DNA from: Chitinophagales bacterium
GTDB taxonomy: Bacteria > Bacteroidota > Bacteroidia > Chitinophagales > Saprospiraceae
Assembly (NCBI GenBank): GCA_013297575.1
Contig: JAAFHO010000167.1
Location: 1-9,333 of the forward strand
DNA length: 9,333 nucleotides
Direction: 5' to 3'
Below the pieces are notes generated by a model, which did no database searches, was not told the DNA's origin, and saw only the letters and a program-made list of their open reading frames with translations. The position numbers were made by a program, and so were the translations under genes. Of this stretch, positions 1-5,521 are shown in pieces (within the stretch, counting starts at the first letter, position 1; each line of letters begins with the position of its first letter).

Positions 1-240
1 CTTGATCTCTCCTGCCGCCACCAGCGTAGAGTCTTGTTGTTGGGTGCGCAAATCGTACCGTTCAATGGCATCATTTTCAAGCAAAGTATAATGAAGTCCA
101 TCTTTCATAAAACTAAAATCGGGGCCATTATTGGGATAAAACCGATACGTTTCAAAGCAATCATCGAGGGTAATTTTTTTTTGCGCGGGTAGGATAATGC
201 TCACCAAGAGCAACGCAAAAAGTATGGGAATTAAGCGCAT
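1..240 (-). CDS. S9 family peptidase, dipeptidyl-peptidase-IV-type (N-terminal 80 residues, runs off the window)
   Basis: The minus strand reads an open frame of 80 codons from an ATG at 240-238 to the window edge with no stop. It starts with a clear signal peptide (MRLIPILFALLLVSIILPAQ, cleavage probably after the Ala-Gln). The mature start has the pattern KKITLDDCFETYRFYPNN, then FSFMKDGLHYTLLEND and RYDL. This resembles the start of the beta-propeller domain of bacterial DPP-IV-like enzymes, where a K-x-[IL]-T-L-E/D motif is followed by a F-x-[FW]-M-K-D-G-x-x-Y strand. Such enzymes are exported serine exopeptidases that remove Xaa-Pro dipeptides in the periplasm. The propeller remainder and the catalytic Ser-Asp-His domain lie outside the window, so activity cannot be judged. 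The gene diverges from the SGNH hydrolase gene. Family call rests on the short N-terminus alone. Confidence 0.8.
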   Translation of the reverse strand, partial: MRLIPILFALLLVSIILPAQKKITLDDCFETYRFYPNNGPDFSFMKDGLHYTLLENDAIERYDLRTQQQDSTLVAAGEIK

Positions 241-276
241 ATTTTGTATAAAAGTTAAAGTACTGGAGTTAAGGGA

Positions 277-284
277 CAAAAATA
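277..284 (-). promoter_or_regulatory. Candidate -7 element for the DPP-IV-type peptidase gene
   Basis: Read on the minus strand this is TATTTTTG, a full match to the Bacteroidota -7 consensus TAnnTTTG. It lies 36 bp before the ATG, which would give a leader of about 30 nt. No TTTG is seen about 18 nt upstream, so the -33 element is missing or weak. Confidence 0.4.
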
Positions 285-357
285 GTACACGATCGCGGCA
301 TGGAGCAGCGTTTTTTTTCTTAATTTTGCAACATGCTTTGAATACCACCATTGTTTT

Positions 358-537
358 AGGAATGAGATTCAAATAAAGGTACAAATTTGGCGGTTTTATT
401 TTGTCTCTATGGGAGATGATTTTGTCTCTATCAAGGCATGAAGAGGGCGTTTAGTGGTTGCTAAACAACCGATGAATAACGAAGAGAGGGGCAAAATAAA
501 ACCGCCAAATCTGTATCTTTATTTGAATCTCATTCCT
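358..537. mobile_element. MITE-like element: 46-bp imperfect terminal inverted repeats around an 88-bp core
   Basis: The left arm (358-403, beginning AGGAATGAGATTCAAATAAA) and the right arm (492-537) are reverse complements with 44 of 46 positions matching. The core (404-491) has no reading frame of note, but holds a 13-bp direct repeat and a small GGTTG/CAACC hairpin. There is no transposase. TTGT occurs at 351-354 and again at 537-540, so a 4-bp target duplication is possible if the element is 355-536, but so short a match is weak. It sits between divergent genes; each arm carries an outward-reading TAnCTTTA (374-381 minus, 514-521 plus), one mismatch from the -7 consensus, so the arms may influence transcription of both genes. 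An alternative is a cruciform or long-hairpin regulatory region rather than a transposed element. Confidence 0.55.
398..431. repeat. 13-bp direct repeat with a 21-bp period
   Basis: ATTTTGTCTCTAT occurs at 398-410 and again, exactly, at 419-431. The 21-bp period equals two helical turns, so both copies face the same side of the DNA. The first copy overlaps the inner end of the left inverted-repeat arm. Confidence 0.6.
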
Positions 538-593
538 TGTAGCCCCTAATGCATGAAACAAACACGTTAAAGTTACAAAACGAACCACTATTT

Positions 594-1877
594 ATGTATA
601 AATCATTACATTTATTGCTTAGTATTTTTGTCATTGTGGCCACCACAGCCCAGTGTCAATCACAATGGCAAACCCCCACTGTTGATATTACCAAAAATGA
701 TACAGTAGGGTATGGTTTCTTCCGAGAAGAAGCCAATATTATTCAAAACAAGGCAAGTTTAGCGCCTTTTTTTGAAAAACTATGGCTACAACGCACCCAA
801 GGTGGCCGAAAAATCAATATTGTGCACATCGGTGATTCCCATATTTTAGGCAATTTTATGACCCGCGAAATGCGCAAAAGAATGCAAGCCGCTTTTGGTG
901 ATGCAGGCAGGGGCATGATTTTTCCTTATAAATTGATCAATTCCAATGGCCCCCAAGATTATATCATTTCTACTTCGGCCAGGTGGAGTGGTACCAATTG
1001 TGTGCGCGACCAAAATGAATTAACAGATTACGGTATTTCGGGGTTTTCGGCTGTTACCAGTTCTACGGGTAGCGAAATATCCATTCAACTCCGCGATACC
1101 ACCTCTAGTACTTCTAGCCCATTTACCAAAGTTACCGTCTTTTACAGAAACAACGACGGCGCGCCGCCCATCACCATAGAAGATGAAAATACGCACCAAG
1201 TAGCCGTGCCTGTTATCGAAGATGGCTTCTCAAAAGCGTTTTATTTTGATCGCCCCGTTTCAGAGTGCACGATCAAATTGGCCAAATGCAGTGGTAAAAA
1301 ATCTTTTTGGCTCGACGGAGTTTCTATTGATAACGAACGTGCTGGGGTCATTTACCATTCCATAGGTGTTAATGGTGCCAAGTTTTCGGATTTTGCCCGC
1401 GCCAAATTTTTTGCCCTGCAACTCAAAGAAATCACCCCCGATCTTGTCATTTTGTCTTTTGGTACCAATGAAGCACAAGCACGCAACAGCCCAACATTGC
1501 TCCAAAAACAAATGGACGAATTGACGACCCAAATTACCACCCAATGGCCACATGCTTGTATCCTATTTACAACACCTGCCGATTCGTACCTGCGTGGGAA
1601 AGGATTTAACCCCAATATGACAGACGTAAGTACTACGATCAAGGACTTTGCGCTGAAAAAAGATTTTGCCTATTGGGATCTTTTCCAAATTGGTGGTGGC
1701 GAAAACTCCGCTGAAAATTGGAAATCCAATGGACTAATGTCATCAGATTCGGTACACTATTCACGGACAGGTTATGCAGCGCAAGGAAAGTTATTATACA
1801 TGGGACTTATCAGTGCATATAATGAATCGGTAAATAAAAAAGTAGCAAAAGCAGGTGCAGAAGGTGACGGAAAATAA
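594..1877 (+). CDS. Secreted SGNH/GDSL-family hydrolase (probable esterase)
   Basis: A 427-residue exported hydrolase. The frame is open from an ATG at 549, but the ATG at 594 is preferred because it begins a normal signal peptide (MYKSLHLLLSIFVIVATTAQ); the upstream start would add 15 polar residues before it. Numbering from 594, the family blocks are present: block I IVHIGDSH with nucleophile Ser82, block II Gly near 258-261 (SIGVNGA), block III GTNE at 290-293 with the oxyanion Asn292, and block V DSVH with Asp385 and His388 completing the triad. Between blocks I and II, roughly residues 135-245, is a beta-rich insert of the kind seen in larger Bacteroidota SGNH proteins with a carbohydrate-binding-like domain. 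The GRGMIFPYK and NGPQDY motifs also fit that group. The family removes acyl groups, often acetyl from glycans or peptidoglycan; the substrate here is an inference. No terminator is obvious downstream. Confidence 0.85.
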   Translation: MYKSLHLLLSIFVIVATTAQCQSQWQTPTVDITKNDTVGYGFFREEANIIQNKASLAPFFEKLWLQRTQGGRKINIVHIGDSHILGNFMTREMRKRMQAAFGDAGRGMIFPYKLINSNGPQDYIISTSARWSGTNCVRDQNELTDYGISGFSAVTSSTGSEISIQLRDTTSSTSSPFTKVTVFYRNNDGAPPITIEDENTHQVAVPVIEDGFSKAFYFDRPVSECTIKLAKCSGKKSFWLDGVSIDNERAGVIYHSIGVNGAKFSDFARAKFFALQLKEITPDLVILSFGTNEAQARNSPTLLQKQMDELTTQITTQWPHACILFTTPADSYLRGKGFNPNMTDVSTTIKDFALKKDFAYWDLFQIGGGENSAENWKSNGLMSSDSVHYSRTGYAAQGKLLYMGLISAYNESVNKKVAKAGAEGDGK

Positions 1878-1985
1878 ATTTTGCGTAAAAATTTTGTGCA
1901 TTAATTCTGAAACAGGCATCTATATCATGGTTGTTCAGAAAAAAACTAATATTCCAATACAATTCACAAAAGAAAACTTCGTTTA

Positions 1986-2000
1986 TGCGAATCATTCGCA
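1986..2000. promoter_or_regulatory. Candidate operator: perfect 15-bp palindrome upstream of the small lipoprotein gene
   Basis: TGCGAATCATTCGCA is a perfect inverted repeat with 7-bp arms around one central C. It ends 10 bp before the -7 element at 2011-2018, so it covers the position where a -33 element would lie, and no TTTG is present there. That placement fits an activator or repressor site. The TGCGA/TCGCA half sites loosely recall CRP-family sites, but the 5-bp centre differs from the usual 6, so no regulator is assigned. Confidence 0.45.
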
Positions 2001-2010
2001 CAATGGACTT

Positions 2011-2018
2011 TACCTTTG
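2011..2018 (+). promoter_or_regulatory. -7 promoter element for the small lipoprotein gene
   Basis: TACCTTTG matches TAnnTTTG fully. Transcription would start near 2025, leaving an A/T-rich leader of about 30 nt before the ATG at 2057 with no Shine-Dalgarno sequence, as is usual in Bacteroidota. The -33 element is absent; a palindrome lies in its place. Confidence 0.5.
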
Positions 2019-2056
2019 CGCGGAATTACTAACCATTCAAAAATAATTTATTTAAC

Positions 2057-2326
2057 ATGAAAAAAATGCTTTTGGGCCTCTTTGCTATGGCTACTCTAGG
2101 CTTAGCCTCTTGCGGAGAAACGCTATTAACACCCGAACAAGTACAAGCCGAAATTACGAAAGGAATTGACGCTGGTAAAGCTGCCATTGTAACAGAAGAA
2201 TCTGCTGCTTGTGACGCTTCTTTCACTGCTCGCGTTGATGAGCAAGTAGCTGCTAAAAAAGCCGAAATGGATGCAATGAAAGCTGCTGAAATGGAAGCAA
2301 TGAAGGCTGCTCCAAAGAAAAAGTAA
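2057..2326 (+). CDS. Small lipoprotein, Ala/Lys/Glu-rich, function unknown
   Basis: This 89-residue protein has a textbook lipoprotein signal: MKKMLLGLFAMATLGLASCG, with lipobox LASC and lipidated Cys19. The mature part (about 71 residues) begins with TPEQVQ and is predicted all-helical and rich in Ala, Lys and Glu. It ends in a near-repeat, AEMDAMKAAEMEAMKAA, then PKKK. One further Cys (near residue 53, in AACDA) is conserved in the product of the next gene, and the surrounding segments align, so the two look like paralogues. The composition suggests a helical or coiled-coil envelope protein. I do not recognise a named family. The protein should be anchored in the inner or outer membrane; Glu at +3 does not settle which. 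The upstream promoter and palindrome point to regulated expression. Confidence 0.8.
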   Translation: MKKMLLGLFAMATLGLASCGETLLTPEQVQAEITKGIDAGKAAIVTEESAACDASFTARVDEQVAAKKAEMDAMKAAEMEAMKAAPKKK

Positions 2327-2348
2327 TTCTTTTCCAACATTATTTGTG

Positions 2349-2371
2349 AGGTACTAGTCCAGTACCTTTTT
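2349..2371 (+). terminator. Short intrinsic terminator or attenuator between the two small exported-protein genes
   Basis: AGGTACT (2349-2355), loop AGTCC, AGTACCT (2361-2367), ending in a run of five T (2367-2371). The 7-bp stem and short T run suggest partial termination. It could let the first gene be transcribed more than the second from the shared promoter. Confidence 0.55.
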
Positions 2372-2399
2372 ACCAATCACTTTAAAAATACAATACACA

Positions 2400-2867
2400 A
2401 TGAATAAAAATTTGCTAATCGTAGGCGCTGTAGCTGTAGCAGGTTTCACCCTTACGGCATTTTATGGCCCAACCAAAGCCGATCAAATGGCTGATATCGC
2501 AACTAAAGTAACTGCTGGCCTCGAAGCATTTCGTGCAGATGAAAAAGCAAAATGCGATGCTAAAGTTGCAGAAGCAGTAGCCACTAAAGTAGCAGAAATG
2601 TCTGCCGCTCCAGTAGAACCTACTCCAACTGTTGCACCTACGCCTGCTAAAGGTACCAAAAAAGGTACTGCAAAAGGCCCAAAAGCACCAACAGTTCCAA
2701 CTCCAGCTCCACCTCCAACAAAACCTGTTGATGTGAAAACACGCGGTGGTGCAAGCCAAGAAGGTGCTGGCGAAGTAAAATCACGCGGTGGTGCCGTTCC
2801 AGAAGGCAAACAAGAAGTGAAAAAACGCGGCGGCGCTGTTAAAGTTGAAGGCGGCGGCGGCAAATAA
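2400..2867 (+). CDS. Small exported protein with helical Cys-containing segment, Pro-rich linker and 14-residue RGGA repeats
   Basis: A 155-residue protein of unknown function. Residues 1-21 form a hydrophobic export signal or N-terminal anchor (MNKNLLIVGAVAVAGFTLTA) without a lipobox. Residues 28-68 are helical, with one Cys at 52 in KCDAKVAEAV; this segment aligns with the upstream lipoprotein around its CDA motif. Residues 70-110 are a Pro/Thr/Lys linker, likely disordered. The C-terminus has three tandem 14-residue units starting at Val112, Val126 and Val140, each opening VK-x-RGGA, and the protein ends VEGGGGK. The basic Arg-Gly-Gly pattern could bind nucleic acid, anionic glycans or another protein; the export signal argues for an envelope location. 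The gene follows the lipoprotein gene after 73 bp and ends before a strong terminator. Codon pattern and the shared motif make it clearly coding; the long minus-strand frame over it is a composition effect. Confidence 0.75.
   Translation: MNKNLLIVGAVAVAGFTLTAFYGPTKADQMADIATKVTAGLEAFRADEKAKCDAKVAEAVATKVAEMSAAPVEPTPTVAPTPAKGTKKGTAKGPKAPTVPTPAPPPTKPVDVKTRGGASQEGAGEVKSRGGAVPEGKQEVKKRGGAVKVEGGGGK
2733..2858 (+). repeat. Three tandem 42-bp coding repeats (14 codons each)
   Basis: Units at 2733-2774, 2775-2816 and 2817-2858 each start GTG/GTA AAA and contain CGCGG[TC]GG[TC]GC. The units differ mostly at codons 3, 8-10 and 12-14 and at synonymous third positions, so the VK-x-RGGA core seems kept by selection at the protein level. 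Confidence 0.7.
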
Positions 2868-2879
2868 TGAGTAAATATT

Positions 2880-2895
2880 GCATTCTTATGAATGC
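2880..2895 (+). other. Small hairpin just after the RGGA protein gene
   Basis: GCATTC, loop TTAT, GAATGC: a perfect 6-bp stem 13 bp after the stop codon and ahead of the main terminator. It could add to mRNA 3' stability. Confidence 0.35.
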
Positions 2896-2913
2896 ATTTT
2901 TGCTTTTAAAGTG

Positions 2914-2950
2914 AAAAAAGTGCTTGTAGGATGCCTACAAGCACTTTTTT
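2914..2950 (+). terminator. Strong intrinsic terminator of the small exported-protein pair
   Basis: A perfect 17-bp stem (2914-2930 against 2934-2950) with loop ATG. The core GTGCTTGTAGG pairs with CCTACAAGCAC, flanked by A and T runs; the T run continues to 2952. The flanking A run means it could also act on the minus strand, although no convergent gene is present. Confidence 0.85.
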
Positions 2951-3013
2951 TTAGTGCAGTTTAGACTTTTATCGCACCTTTAAGCGTTCTTTAGAAATCA
3001 ACGCAATTGATTT

Positions 3014-3425
3014 GTACAAAACATTCGTTATTTAGAAAGGGTACACTTTTATTTTTGGTAAGATATTTTAAAATTTGACTTGAAGCACAGTACTCCAAGT
3101 GTGGCAAGACCGGCCTTAGAAAAATGCAGGTTTTGCTTGAGTGGAGGCGGATGAAGCCAAAAAGTGTTTGAGCCAAACGAGACTAACGAGGCACAGCCTC
3201 CGCTCTATAGTCCGGCGAGTTTTTTTTGGCGCCGCCGGAGCGAGGAAGCAAAAGCACGGCATTTTTCGTCAGCCGAAGCCTTTTTTGCCTACTTTTTTTG
3301 GCGAAAAAAAGTAGGAAGTAGGCATTATTGCACTAAATTTCAACTTTTTGAAATTTCCAAGTGGATAAAATTATTTTTATAGAGAAAAGGTGTACCCTTT
3401 GAAATTCGTTATCAAATGTTTGTAC
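3014..3425. repeat. Candidate repetitive extragenic element with imperfect inverted ends
   Basis: The left end (3014-3050) and right end (3385-3425) share GTACAAA near their outer edges and a perfect 11-bp inverted match, AAAGGGTACAC at 3036-3046 against 3390-3400. The enclosed 3110-3330 is richer in G and C than the flanks, with complementary GAGTGGAGGC and GCCTCCGCTC stretches, TCCGGCG/CGCCGGA arms and a 12-bp hairpin. No transposase or gene is seen. It may be a decayed or non-autonomous mobile element. Confidence 0.4.
3288..3315. repeat. Perfect 12-bp hairpin (CCTAC-T7 / A7-GTAGG)
   Basis: CCTACTTTTTTT, loop GGCG, AAAAAAAGTAGG. There is no T run after the stem, so it is not a normal terminator on the plus strand. 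From memory, very similar CCTACTTTTTT hairpins recur between genes in other Bacteroidota and give rise to short spurious AYFF-type frames. Confidence 0.6.
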
Positions 3426-3490
3426 TCACCCAAACTAAAACTGAAAATGAAACTACCCAATATGGTACCATCTTGAAATAATTCCCCACA

Positions 3491-3520
3491 TTTGCCCTTT
3501 GTTTCCACCTATTATCTGTG
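3491..3520 (+). promoter_or_regulatory. Candidate promoter of the adenylate cyclase gene
   Basis: TTTG at 3491-3494 and TATCTGTG at 3513-3520 (one mismatch from TAnnTTTG), separated by 18 nt. The predicted transcript starts near 3527, after the GTG at 3518, which supports the ATG at 3554 as the true start. Confidence 0.4.
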
Positions 3521-3553
3521 CTTAAAAAACTGGTATCTTTATTATTTTTAACT

Positions 3554-5188
3554 ATGTTTAATCATTTTGCAAAAGTAACTGCTTTGCTTTTATCGGTTTG
3601 TTGCTCTCTTTCCCTAACGGCCCAATCCGTAGGAGAATTAGAAAAAAAACTCGACAAATCACAATCAAAAAGCGAAAAAATGAACCTTTGCTACCAAATA
3701 GCAGAGAAACTCATCGGTTCTAATGCCATTAAAGCAGCCGACTATGCCCACCGCGCTAGTTTGCTGGCTTCTGAATTGGGCGAAAAACGCCGCGAAGCCG
3801 AGTCGATCTACCTCAGTGCAGATGCCCTCGGACGTGCTCGCAAAAATGCCGACGCCGCCAGCCGATTTAACTGGGCTTGGAATACGTCCCGCAACTATGG
3901 ACTGCGCGAAATTGCATTGGCTTCTTCTGAAAAACTACAAGAATTGGCACGTAAAGACGGAAATACCAAAGAAGAACTCAAATGGTGCAAAGAAACCATT
4001 ACATACCTCAAAGAAAATACTGGCCGTAGCGCATCCGGTGGCGATGCCAATAGCCGATTGTCCTCCCAATTGAGCAACTTAGAGAGCGAAAATGCCCGAT
4101 TAAAAGACGAGTTGGCGCGATTGAGTGGTAATTCCCAAGCCCAAGCCTCCAATATTAAGCAGACAGAAGAGCAATTCAAATTGGCGAATGAACGGATACA
4201 ATCCGAAATATCCAAAAAGGATATGGTCATTACCGATATTGCTAGAAAACAACTCCGTTCCGATTCTCTTGTCAAGGCCAAAGTACGACTCTTGGCCAAT
4301 ATGACCCAGGAACAAATGGCCGACTCCATGATGCTCGCGCAACAAACCAGCCTAATTCTAGCGCAGGATAAGAAATTAGCAGAAGCAGCACTGGTTACCG
4401 AAAAACAAAGCAATATTCAACGATTATTGGCCGCATTAACTGGTTTTGCGATTATTCTTGTGGGTTTGTTTTACGCCCGTTATCGTGCAAAACGCCGTAC
4501 AGCCAACGATTTAAAAGAGAAAAATCAGGTCATTGAAGGAGAACAAAAAAAAAGTGATGCATTACTGCTCAATATTTTGCCGCCCGCTATTGCCCAAGAA
4601 TTGAAAAGCAATAATAAGGTGGCCGCTCGGAAATACGAACACGCCACGGTAATGTTTATCGACTTTACGGGTTTTACCCATGTTTCCGAATTACTTACGC
4701 CAGAAGCGTTGGTCGATGAACTCGATTTTTGCTTCTCTAATTTCGACCGTATTATCAGTAAGTACCGTATCGAAAAAATTAAAACCGTGGGCGATGCTTA
4801 TATCTGCGCCAGCGGCTTGTCGGATATGAACGCCAGTCCATCCGATATGATTAAGGCCGCACTGGAAATACAAGATTTTTTGCTGTACCTCAAAGCCGAA
4901 CGCCAATCACATAACCAACCCTATTTTGACGCTCGTTGCGGTATTCATACAGGGCCTGTGGTGGCAGGGGTGGTAGGTGCTAAGAAATTCGCTTATGATA
5001 TTTGGGGCGATACCGTGAATATTGCCGCTCGTATGGAAGAAACCTGCGACCCCGGTAAGGTAAATGTAAGCGAAACCGCATATAGTATTGCTAAATATGA
5101 ATTTGAGTGGATGAACAGGGGCAAAATTGCCGCTAAAAACAAGGGCATGTTGGATATGTATTATGTAACGTCGGCAAAATCGTATTAA
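3554..5188 (+). CDS. Membrane class III adenylate cyclase with exported helical (TPR-like) sensor region
   Basis: A 544-residue enzyme converting ATP to cAMP. The frame is open from a GTG at 3518, but the ATG at 3554 starts a compact signal peptide (MFNHFAKVTALLLSVCCSLS, cleavage near LTAQ-S) and fits the promoter. Numbering from 3554: residues 28-153 form repeated amphipathic helices like TPRs, 168-288 are strongly coiled-coil, about 291-308 is one membrane helix (LLAALTGFAIILVGLFYA), then a short coiled linker ending in the LLLNILPPAIAQELK transducer motif, and the catalytic domain from about 355. Metal ligands Asp370 (FIDFTGF) and Asp414 (GDAY), adenine-selecting Lys410 and Asp482 (YDIWGDTVN), and Asn489 and Arg493 are all present, so it should work as a homodimer and prefer ATP over GTP. 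The sensor would lie in the periplasm and the catalyst in the cytosol. No CRP-like gene is in the window. Confidence 0.9.
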   Translation: MFNHFAKVTALLLSVCCSLSLTAQSVGELEKKLDKSQSKSEKMNLCYQIAEKLIGSNAIKAADYAHRASLLASELGEKRREAESIYLSADALGRARKNADAASRFNWAWNTSRNYGLREIALASSEKLQELARKDGNTKEELKWCKETITYLKENTGRSASGGDANSRLSSQLSNLESENARLKDELARLSGNSQAQASNIKQTEEQFKLANERIQSEISKKDMVITDIARKQLRSDSLVKAKVRLLANMTQEQMADSMMLAQQTSLILAQDKKLAEAALVTEKQSNIQRLLAALTGFAIILVGLFYARYRAKRRTANDLKEKNQVIEGEQKKSDALLLNILPPAIAQELKSNNKVAARKYEHATVMFIDFTGFTHVSELLTPEALVDELDFCFSNFDRIISKYRIEKIKTVGDAYICASGLSDMNASPSDMIKAALEIQDFLLYLKAERQSHNQPYFDARCGIHTGPVVAGVVGAKKFAYDIWGDTVNIAARMEETCDPGKVNVSETAYSIAKYEFEWMNRGKIAAKNKGMLDMYYVTSAKSY

Positions 5189-5521
5189 AAACGAGTTTTG
5201 AATAAAAGTGCATTTATTAATTTCACGTTGCTTAGTATTTTTTTACCACAAAAGTGCGCAAAAGAACACAAAGCATAGCGTACACGAAAGAGTTCGCTTA
5301 ATCTTTGTGTCCTACTGTGTGCTTTTGTGGTAGAAACAGTGTACGTTACGCCTTTGTGTCCTAGAAATAAGCGAAGCGCCACTCTACGCTTTGTGTACTA
5401 TGTGTACTTTTGTGGTAGAAAAAAAGTGTACGCTACGTCTCTGAAACAAAACCAGTAGTTTAAATGTTAATTTGGTATTCCTCAGGCTAGGCCAGTAACA
5501 TGAAAACAACAGATTGAAGAC
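5189..5521. other. Intergenic gap of 333 bp made largely of repeats
   Basis: Three copies of a TTTGTGT/TTTTGTGG repeat fill 5244-5437. The rest (5438-5521) is A/T-rich and contains GTTAATTTG near 5466, one mismatch from a -7 element, which might serve the radical SAM gene. No gene is supported here. Confidence 0.55.
5244..5437. repeat. Three copies of an intergenic TTTGTGT...TTTTGTGGTA repeat, one inverted
   Basis: Copy A, 5303-5350, and copy B, 5389-5437, are direct repeats of about 48 bp that run from CTTTGTGT through CTTTTGTGGTAGAAA to GTGTACG[TC]TACG and differ at only a few positions. An inverted copy, 5244-5273, matches their first 30 bp and is followed by a reversed GTGTACGCTA-type end (to 5285). 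The inverted copy and copy A could form a stem of about 30 bp. From memory, similar CTTTGTG/TTTTGTGG repeats are spread between genes in many Bacteroidota. Copies are too few and too irregular for CRISPR. Confidence 0.65.

Larger units (their letters stand above)
2953..3517. other. Intergenic gap of about 565 bp with a repeat-like structured element and no credible gene
   Basis: The first 60 bp show nothing recognisable. From 3014 to 3425 lies a region with weakly inverted ends around a G/C-richer, hairpin-filled core (see separate entries). The last 90 bp hold the 10-bp palindrome ATGGTACCAT (3462-3471) and the cyclase promoter. Reading frames here, including one of 72 codons at 3164-3382, have low-complexity products (FFAYFFWRKK) and look spurious. 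Confidence 0.6.

Noticed and set aside
549..593. Upstream ATG start for the SGNH hydrolase
   Set aside because: It would place 15 polar residues before the signal peptide, only 12 bp from the inverted-repeat element; the ATG at 594 fits export better.
1855..2046. 63-codon plus-strand frame after the SGNH hydrolase
   Set aside because: Overlaps the end of the hydrolase gene in another frame and runs through the palindrome and -7 element of the next gene; composition not protein-like.
2483..2863. 126-codon minus-strand frame over the RGGA protein gene
   Set aside because: Its Pro/Ala/Phe-rich product mirrors the Gly/Lys/Arg-rich codons of the plus-strand gene, which has an export signal, in-register protein repeats and a terminator.
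3164..3382. 72-codon plus-strand frame in the structured gap
   Set aside because: Product contains FFAYFFWRKK from a hairpin with T and A runs; no promoter or domain is seen, and it lies inside the repeat-like element.
3518..3553. Upstream GTG start for the cyclase
   Set aside because: It lies within the putative -7 element and would precede the predicted transcript start; the ATG at 3554 gives a cleaner signal peptide.
3895..4413. 172-codon minus-strand frame inside the cyclase gene
   Set aside because: Antisense to a well-supported coding region with an intact domain order; Ser/Leu/Cys-rich shadow.
5244..5437. Possible CRISPR-like array
   Set aside because: Only three copies, one inverted, with unequal spacing, and no cas gene.
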